NCBI GenBank assembly: GCA_030789695.1
Contig: CM061136.1
Span: 131,478,648 to 131,542,647, forward strand
Reading direction: 5' to 3'
DNA length: 64,000 nucleotides
Source of the DNA: Scilla litardierei
Taxonomy: Eukaryota; Streptophyta; Magnoliopsida; Asparagales; Asparagaceae
Shown in pieces: positions 56,462 to 64,000 of this stretch (position 1 is its first letter; every line of letters starts with the position of its first letter). Position numbers and translations under genes: made by a program. The notes under the pieces are model-generated. The model saw nothing but the letters and a program-made list of their open reading frames with translations. It had not been told where the DNA came from and searched no databases.

Positions 56462-58705
56462 CTTTGGAAGCCAAGTCCAATTGGACTTAGACTTCCCCAC
56501 ATAATTTCTACTATGCACAACATCCGAAAAATAAGCATTCATGTAAACTTGTTTTTCATCCATGCTTGTGTCCTTTGGGCTCCAAATAGTGAAAATCTTG
56601 GGAGCCATCATCCTATTGGGTGCATGCATGCGACGTTGATTTCTACGTGATGCATGTTGTGGATAGGCATAATGAACATGATGGAATGGTGCATGTGGAT
56701 GGTTATTCATACAATGATGTGGGTGAACATATGCATGTGAGGGAACACGTGCATGAGGGTGTCTCACATAGTGTGCACGTGCCCGTGAATGTGTTGCATA
56801 AAAATCATCATATGTGTGAGCCGTTGGAGTAGGACGTGTGTTCCTACGTGGCATAGTATTGGTGTACATATAAGCATGCCCCTTCTTTGGAGGTCCACCC
56901 AAAGTGGGTTTCTTTCCGAAAGAGGGTGTGGACGAGGTGGAAGCACCATTGGTAGAAGAACTACCAATAGAGTGTTTGCTACCACTCGTTGAGTCACCGG
57001 AAGTTGGCCTAACAAAAGTAGTGGCCGATTTGGATGAACTTCCCATCGTATACCCCAAGCCAATGTGGTGATTGGCCGGAAGTAAGTCACTTAGGATTTT
57101 ATCCAAATGGTCCTTACCCTTATTGAATTTATTAATTCGGCCTAATGTGTTCTCATATTTCTCGGTGAGAGAACGCATAGAAGTATCCAAATTGGATACT
57201 TGCGATGTGAGCACATAAACACGAGATTTAAGATTCTCATTCTCAATACTCAAAGTCTAGTTTTGAGAAGTCAAATCCGCTATCTTGTGTTCCTCCGGAT
57301 CTTCAATGCTAACATGTTCAAGTTGAGTCTTGAGATTAACAATCTCATTCTTCAACTCTTCAACAACGGTGTCGTTGTTGGTGATGATAGTTTTAGGCGA
57401 GGTTTGAATGCTAGCTAAGTCATCTTTTACTTTAGTATACCTATTTACTAATTTAGTATACTTAGAGCATAATTGAGAATTAGCATTCCTAAGGTCATCC
57501 ATAGTTACCTCATCGCCTTCGTTGTCGCTATCATCGGAAGAGGAAGATCCTTGATCATGCTCCTCTCTTGCCATGAAGCACATGTGTGCTTGCTCCACTT
57601 GCTCATCGTCCGACTCTCCACTTGAGGAATCCTCAGAGTCGGTGAATGTTGCCCCGACAAGCCCCTTTTTGTTCCCTTTCTTGTACTTCTTGGACTTGTC
57701 GAATTTCGGCGCCTTCCACTTCTCCTTTTGCTTATTTAGAGGTCACTCAGCTTTCATGTGTCCTGGCTTATTGCACTTGAAACACAAAGGAGAGGAGGAG
57801 GCGTTAGAAGAACCAAATTTAGCTTTGTTCTTATAGTTACCTTTTCGGAAGAAACGGTTGAACTTCTTGGCCATGAGTGCCATGGACTCCAAGTCCAACT
57901 CGTTTTCCGAGTCTTCATCATCGGTTGATGTGGATGTGGATGGAGCGGCCTTGAAAGCAATAGCCTTCTTCTTTGGCTCGTCTTGCTTTAGGTAGGACTT
58001 CATCTTTTCCTGCAATTTTAACTTGCTATCCTTGCGTACCTCGTATGACATTAAAGTACCCATTAGTTGAACTACGGTGTACTTATTCATATCATTACCT
58101 TCCTCGATGGCGAAGGTACGATTTTTCCAAGAAGAAGGAAGTCCTTCGATAAGCTTCGAACACTTCTCCTTTTGGGTGTAGGTTTTGCCAAGAGCCTCCA
58201 ACTCGTTTATGATTTCGACGAAGCGAGCATAATACTCCCTCATCTTCTGACCCTGTTGCATATGAAACATTTCGTAATCTTTGTTAACAACTACGAGTTT
58301 AGAGTTTCTTACCCTACTCGTCCCTTCATGTAGTATGAGGAGGGAGTTCCAAATTTGATATGCACTCTTACATGTGCATATCTTATTGAAGTCCTCGGGC
58401 TCCAATGCGCATTGCAAGGCGTTCATTGCCTTGGCATTGCTTCCCTCCGCGGTGACCTCCGCGGGAGTCCATTTCTCGAAATCTTCTTCAGTGGGCTCGA
58501 CGTATTCCTTCATCGTGGTCCTCCATAGAGATGCACTCCGGAGGAAAGTTTCCATCCGGCATTTCCAGTACCCGTAGTTGGTACCGTTGAAGAATGGAGG
58601 CCTCGTTGAGGAATGTCCTTCCATTACCGAAGATGATCCTTCACGGTTCCTGAAGGTGCCATAGTCGGAAGGTGGACGCACGGTCTTGTTGTCGTTGGCA
58701 GACAT
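56456..58705 (-). pseudogene. gag: Element C gag with two stops
   Basis: Starts at 58705 (MSANDNKTVRPPSDYGTF). The 320 codons to 57743 cover the UBN2-like region and most of the zinc knuckle. The TGA at 57743-57745 replaces its last Cys codon (element B has VDC). A TAG at 57257-57259 falls in the coiled coil where B has Ser. All three pieces are in the same frame. The last (57253-56456) has the coiled coil (NENLKSRVYVLTSQVSNL) and the His-rich tail (HYVRHPHARVPSHAYVHPHH). The frame ends two codons into the putative intron. Confidence 0.9.
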
Positions 58706-58718
58706 AGCTAAGTATCTG

Positions 58719-58730
58719 GCTCTGATACCA
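58719..58730 (-). other. Element C primer-binding site
   Basis: Element strand TGGTATCAGAGC, two bases from the 5' LTR (plus strand GCTCTGATACCA). Confidence 0.93.
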
Positions 58731-58732
58731 AA

Positions 58733-60608
58733 TGTAATGCCCTGCTAAGCTACTGCACAAGTACTAGAGGGGGGGTGAATAGTACGTTAAAAATAACAAG
58801 GAGTATAATTCCTAATTACTTGCAAACTCTACCAAACAATGCGGAAAATGCGGAAATGTAAATGTTAAACAACAAAGAAACAAACGCAAACAACGATATT
58901 ACTGGGTTTGGATCCACCCAAGTCTCCCCGACTTGTTCCCGGTGATCCTACATCCCAACCACCCGGATCCCCTCCGGCTACTTGAGTTAGAAACCCTAAC
59001 TCAAGATTTCCACTATGAAATACTTGTGAAAAACCTTCACAAGTCAAATCATACACAAAGTAATTTGTGACTCCCACAACCCGGGATCACAACCACACTC
59101 TCACAACCGAGAGTGAAACTTACAATATGAAATTGAAATGAAATAAGAAACTTCTTACCGACAAAATACCTATGCCTTGAGTAATGCTTACGAATTAGGG
59201 CAAAGATGATTTTGAGGAAGAAGAAGTGAAACCAAACCCTAGCTCCAAGATGTAGATTAGCGATGGAGAGCTATGGGGATGTTGGTGACCTAGAATCAAG
59301 CACTTGGCTTGGAAGGCTTCACACTCAATGAATCTCTCTTTGGAAGTAAGAGTGAGGAGAGATTATTGAATGGAATGAAAGAGCTTTGAATGAGCTTGGA
59401 ATAATTTCTCTTGATCTATAAACTTGCAATAATATCAGCCTTGACTGCAATGAATGCAGCCCATCAAGTATTTATAGGATAGAGGAGAGAGAGAAAGAAA
59501 AACGTTTCAATTAATGCTCCAACGGCTCTTTTCTGAACCCAACTAGTCGGTCAAAGAACAACCACCGACCGACTAGTTCATAAACTAGTCGGTCGGTCAT
59601 TTAACGTAGACCGACTAATGGAAGAACAGCCAAAAGGTTGAAGCACAGACACAAGGAATTAGTCGGTCCAAGAAGAGTAGCTGACCGACTAGTTTCACAA
59701 CTAGTCGGTCGGTTACTCAACTGAGACCGACTAACAGATAAAACTGAAGTCTGAGCACAAATAGAATTAGTCGGTCCAAGAACAAATGTTGACCGGCTAA
59801 TTCACCAACTAGTGGGTCGCCAAATGAGCATAGACCTACTAACGATAAACAGTAAGTTAAGTGAAAATTGGCATGAACAGTAAAGCTAAACTAGTCGGTC
59901 CAAGAAGGAACGTTGATCGACTAGTTCATCAACTAGTCGGTCGATCAGTGAACACAGACCGACTAATGATAAATAGTAGCTCAGGATCAAATGTGCATGT
60001 ACAGGGAAAGCTCAACTAGTCGGTCACAGAAGCATCACTGACCGACTAGTTCATAAACTAGTCGGTCGGTGAGTCAACTTAGACCGACTAACTGTAAACA
60101 GTAAAGAGCTTGAAAAAGACTGACAAAAACTAGTCGGTCCAAGAAGCTTTGCCGACCGACTTGATCACCATCTAGTCGGTCAGTTCTTCTTCTTGAACCA
60201 ACTAACATGCACAGGAAGTCCCGAATCGAAGCGCGATGCTTCGGGAAAGATTGTATGGACTTCTACTAAGATCCTAGAGCTAAGATATGAGCGTTATGAA
60301 GATTTAAACCGTAAGACCTACTCAAGGCTTAACATTCTACGAAAGAATATTAAAGACTATAAATAAAACTTGACGATACCGTCTTCAATAGCTTCAATCG
60401 AATCTTCATGACTTCTAAAATGGTCCATAAGCTTTAACGATGCTTTAGGCATATGATCACGTGCTTTGAGAAGTCTTGAGACATCGTAATTGATATTCAT
60501 ATGAATTTGGCGACGATCTCCATAACTGCGCTCACATAGTGTTAGTTCATGATATATTTATGTTTGTTCATCATCCAAAACCAAATCCGGGGAGTCTAAT
60601 ATCCAACA
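58733..60608 (-). repeat. Element C 5' LTR (1876 bp)
   Basis: Plus strand runs TGTAATGCCCTGC to ATATCCAACA. Holds the six-module dyad array at 59540-60205. Confidence 0.95.
59540..60205. repeat. Dyad-repeat array, element C 5' LTR
   Basis: Counterpart of 48810-49475; several half-sites differ between the copies (for example CTAGTGGGTC, GTTGATCGAC). Confidence 0.95.
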
Positions 60609-60613
60609 ACTCA

Positions 60614-61221
60614 GACCGAGTAGAGAAGCTACTTGGTCGGTACAACTCGACAGCTACACAACTTATTCCCACTCCTAGCCAAAGTCAGAGAGCGCAAAGG
60701 CAACTCGACCGAGCACTGTAGCTGCTCGGTTGAGCGGAATTCAAACAGACCAATGTTTTTGAGGGCTCCCTCAACAGACAGTAGCTCGACCGATTAGACC
60801 AGCGACTCGACCAAGTAGAGCATCTACTCGGCCGAGCGGAATTTGTTAAGAGAAGCACTTTGAGCCTAAACAATAGCCCACAGTAGCTCGACCGAGCACA
60901 AAGGCCACTCGACCCAGTGCAACCGCACTCGGTCGAGTGAGGAGAAATATCCCAGATTTTCAGACGACCTCTCACTCTTTTGAGATCTGCTATGATTCCA
61001 GTTGGCAAAGTATTTTACTCATATTTTTAAGGATAGTAGACTTCATGACAGTTCCAACACCGCCAAGAACACATGAAACGAAGGTCGGATGAAATCTGAG
61101 GAATTTCTGCAAGTCGACGCTACAGTGCTGAAATCCGTACTCGACCGAGTACTGTTTCTACTCGGTCCGAGTCAGTTATGGTCCACCAATAAGTTGCGGC
61201 TGACGTCTCCTAGATTTAGCA
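60614..61221 (+). repeat. Athila-like LTR E, right part, with ACTCGGTCGAGT dyads
   Basis: Continues LTR E after element C. Half-sites such as ACTCGACCGAGCAC, CTCGGCCGAGC, CACTCGGTCGAGTGAGG and TACTCGACCGAGTAC are scattered from 60609 to 61165. Near the end GACGTCTCCTAGATTTAGCA (61202-61221) resembles Athila LTR ends. No exact target duplication pairs with 47602-47606 (ATAAC), so solo LTR or truncation are both possible. Confidence 0.6.
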
Positions 61222-61226
61222 ATATA

Positions 61227-62729
61227 TGCAGTGGGATCGGAGATACCAGTTTTAAATATTTGTAACTGCAAACGCACGGTGTTGTAGTGTGGCTTGGGGG
61301 TCGAACTCAGGGAGGCATGTGTTGTGCTTGTTATCAAGGAGGAACCGGATCACCCGGTGGGTGAGCTAGCCCGAACAATTGGTTGGTTGTCACGAGAAAG
61401 AAATACGAAGGATGTAAGATATAAAAGGAAACCTAGGACTTTGGTTTCTACCCTATTATGAGCTCTCTCTATTACGATCGACGGTTAGGAACTCGATCGG
61501 AATCTAGGGTTTAGTGGTGAGACGTTGCCTCTAAGAGTGATACCTAGCGTCCCATGGGCACGATATTCCGGTCGATGCCCAGGATAATACGCTAGGTCTA
61601 CCCGGGTTCGGTCAGTGGGCATTCCCATGTCCATTAACACCGACCGACTCCGGGAGCACTAAGCTCGCAACGATTGCTCCCGACATATCATCCTGCCGTT
61701 TCCATGCGCTAGGATTCAATGTCTACGCTAGGGGTGTGAACTGTGGTTAGGGGATCAAACGCCAGTTTTATTTCCCCTTGGCCCGACGGTCAGAGGCGGT
61801 CTTTCTCCTACCAATGACAATAAAACGCTCCGTGTAACCATCTAAATTCCTAAATCCTATCGAAATCCTAATCATATGGTCGTTCTAGAGAGAACCCACG
61901 AAGGGGCTTCCACCAATGCCCTGGATTGGGGAACTACTCATGATTCATAGCAAAAATATCAATACGAAAAAATTTAGCCATTGGAATCAAAATCAAGCAG
62001 TAGAAGTATGGAGCTAACAATAGTATTAACGTAATATTAAAATTTCAGAACAATCAGAAAACTTGCACGACAGATTAAATTCGGAGCCATCAAAAATCCC
62101 AAAAGACAGAAAAATAACTGGGTATTCATTCAGGGAAAAACCTAGGGCTATATATAGAAAACACGACCACACTATCGGTTGAAGCATCAACCGATCGGGT
62201 GAGTCGACGGTCGACATTGCCTTCAGTTCTTCAGATACATCACCCGGTCACTGAACCGATCGGGTGATGTCGCCGGTTCGTGAGTTGGGAGAGTTCGGCT
62301 ATAGATGAACCGATCAGGTGAGATGTCACCCGATCGGTAGGAATTTAGCTCCAAAAGACAGAGAGCTCTGTCGGTTTCACCCGATCACTGAACCGACGGG
62401 TGAGATTCTCTTCACTGCTGCTACTGTCCGAGTCGGATACGCGTGTACGAACCGATCGGGTGGGACTGTCCACCCGATCGGTTGAGGGCTGAAATCTGAT
62501 ATTCTTCGACGTTTGGCCCTCGGAATCATGTGTGACACCTTCCATTGCTCCGGGGAATCATGATATCTGCTTTATATGTCCCCAACGCTGGCAATCTCCT
62601 GCATTGGCACAAAAACACAAAGAAGTGAAAGAAAACTAAAAATCACGAGAGAATGGATACGAAACACCGGAAAACAACGGAAAATCACGAAGAAGACGTG
62701 CGTGATATATAAAATATAAACGCACGTCA
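61227..62729 (-). repeat. LTR F, 3' LTR of an element extending past the right edge
   Basis: On the minus strand it begins TGACGTGCGTTTATA (62729) directly after a polypurine-like run. It carries an array of ACCGATCGGGTGA dyads (62160-62485). The left boundary near 61227 is a guess from a TGCA. No coding sequence. Confidence 0.55.
62160..62485. repeat. Dyad-repeat array of LTR F (ACCGATCGGGTGA)
   Basis: AACCGATCGGGTGA, its inverse TCACCCGATCGGTT, and degenerate versions (CACCCGGTCACTG, GAACCGACGGGTGA) alternate about ten times with spacers of 10-40 bp, analogous to the AGTCGGTC arrays. Confidence 0.8.
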
Positions 62730-62743
62730 AAATCCCCAAAGCT
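62730..62743 (-). other. Polypurine tract of element F
   Basis: Element strand AGCTTTGGGGATTT right before the LTR start. Upstream CTTCCTCGAGGACGAGGAAG (62746-62770) is the phrase often seen shortly before the 3' LTR of Athila/Tat-group elements. Confidence 0.65.
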
Positions 62744-64000
62744 GAACCCTTCCTCGTCCTCGAGGAAGACGAGTGAGAGCAGGAGCTCGGAGGGAAAAAC
62801 GAAAAGGAAGAAACAGAAAGAAAGAAAACAAAATCCTAGATCGTCTGTCAGAGCCAACAAAATCAAACACGCCACACTAAGCAAGCATGTGATAAAACAC
62901 ATCACTAAACCAAGGAATATGGGTCCATACAAGTGTCGTTGGCCCACACGGTGAAGCACGAGTGAGTGTGGTCGTGAGCTAGCAGACGGTGTTACTATTT
63001 AAATTGTGCAATAAAGCTTCATATTCACATACCCAAGGAATGACCCAAATATCGATTCAATTCGAATTAGCGGTGAATAATAGCTCAAGCATGCATGAGA
63101 ATAGAATAAGAATTGAAGCGTATCATGTGTCGGGAACTCGACTGCTAGGAACTAGAAGATCACCGCACTATAGCCTAGATAATTGCTAGAAAATTTCTAT
63201 GCCAAGTGTGTTCGAAAACGAAGGAGGTTGAGCTGGTGTGGAGTAGAACACTCAGTGCAAATTCTCGCCTTCCCTTTATTCATGGTGGATAGGAATGCTA
63301 TTCACAACAGGAATTTTTTTGGGTTTTGGGTATTTGTATTTTTTTGGCTATACATATTTTTTCTCTCTTTTCTTTTTCTTTTTGGATTTTTCTTCTCTCT
63401 CCCTTTTTTTCTTTTTGGGCTTTTGGATTTTTGGCTATACACTTGTGTACTCTCCCAAGTGGGAGAATGGTACACGACGAGGGGATTTGCACCAAGTAAA
63501 ACAAAAAAGAAATCGATTTCTAAACACTTGGACAAAAGAAAATTTTTCTCGCGAATCAGAGCATAAGCTAAATGGGTTATCCTAGTCCTATTGGTAGAGT
63601 CCCGACACATGCGAATTGAAGTGTAATACATATATATAATTCATGCACAGAGAAGCAGATAGTAGAAGCAAAATACCGCATATTCGAAATTGAAGCATGA
63701 TAGTCTAGGGGTCAACCAAGGACATGTATATAAAAACAAAATCACAAAGTAGAAGCACACTAACTAGCTAGTCACGACGATCAACTCACTCAAAAGCAAA
63801 GTGAACCCACGAAGCACGAAATGCAATAGGACTCGGCTTCCTAGGGTTAGTGAATGTGATTATCGTAGCTAAGCTAAGTGTGTGTGTGGTTCCATGGCAG
63901 ATCATCATGTGGGGTCATCTCTAGGAGAGGGAGAGTAAAAAGAGAGAAAGAAACAGAAAATACGATGAAAACGACTCAAAAACGGTGAAAAAGACACAAC
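62744..64000 (-). other. Element F 3' internal region, no gene recognised
   Basis: No conserved domain on either strand. A TTTTTCTCTCTTTTCTTTTT-type pyrimidine stretch lies at 63340-63440 and gives spurious Phe/Leu-rich and Lys-rich ORFs. The coding part of F should lie beyond 64000. Confidence 0.45.

Larger units (their letters stand above)
48005..60608 (-). mobile_element. Sirevirus-type Ty1/copia element C, complete, lightly decayed
   Basis: The element is 12,604 bp, flanked by ACTCA at 48000-48004 and 60609-60613. LTRs are at 48005-49879 and 58733-60608, differing by roughly 45-50 positions by eye (about 2.5%). The initiator-Met PBS is intact. Gene order is as in B. Gag has two stops, pol one stop and one frameshift, the env-like ORF one frameshift. 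It sits inside the Athila-like LTR E. Confidence 0.96.

Overview
The window is plant nuclear DNA, most likely from an angiosperm and probably a eudicot, and is built almost entirely of nested LTR retrotransposons. I see no convincing host gene, rRNA, CRISPR array or bacterial feature. The plant assignment rests on a Tekay-type chromovirus (Ty3/gypsy), three Sirevirus-type Ty1/copia elements with env-like ORFs and initiator-Met tRNA primer sites, Athila-like LTRs, a tRNA-derived SINE and a foldback MITE.

Layout, left to right. 1-1734: broken 3' end of a short-LTR copia element (+). 2613-12955: a SINE (-) split by a complete 10.05-kb Tekay-type element (2697-12748, -, target duplication CCGGT). 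13022-13426: a foldback MITE. 14536-20698: a nearly intact short-LTR copia element (-, duplication ATTTT, LTRs with one difference by eye). 20986-24187: old copia debris. 24188-46855: degenerate Sirevirus A (-, GTCTA), inserted into the gag of an older element D and containing a second SINE copy plus the whole of Sirevirus B (32332-44631, -, CATGC), which landed inside A's gag zinc knuckle. 47607-61221: an Athila-like LTR (E) interrupted by Sirevirus C (48005-60608, -, ACTCA). About 61227-62729: a further LTR (F) whose internal domain runs off the right edge. All five complete elements have exact 5-bp target duplications.

How the parts work together. Each complete element has LTR promoters, Gag (particle) and Pol (protease, integrase, reverse transcriptase, RNase H); the Sireviruses also have an env-like ORF. 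Only the short-LTR copia element has uninterrupted gag and pol frames. Tekay, B and C are mainly broken by nonsense codons, and A by frameshifts and insertions.

The two most interesting observations are these. (1) Gag and Pol in the Tekay element and in the Sireviruses are separated by short stop-containing segments with spliceosomal borders, and exact removal joins the frames. This suggests that unspliced RNA makes Gag and spliced RNA makes Gag-Pol. (2) The U3 regions carry arrays of dyad repeats (AGTCGGTC...GACCGACT). A homologous module of about 650 bp, with matching flanking blocks at identical spacing, is shared between the Ty3/gypsy Tekay element and the Ty1/copia Sireviruses, while other LTRs in the window carry analogous arrays with other core words. 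These rest on reading the sequence by eye and need transcript data and alignments.
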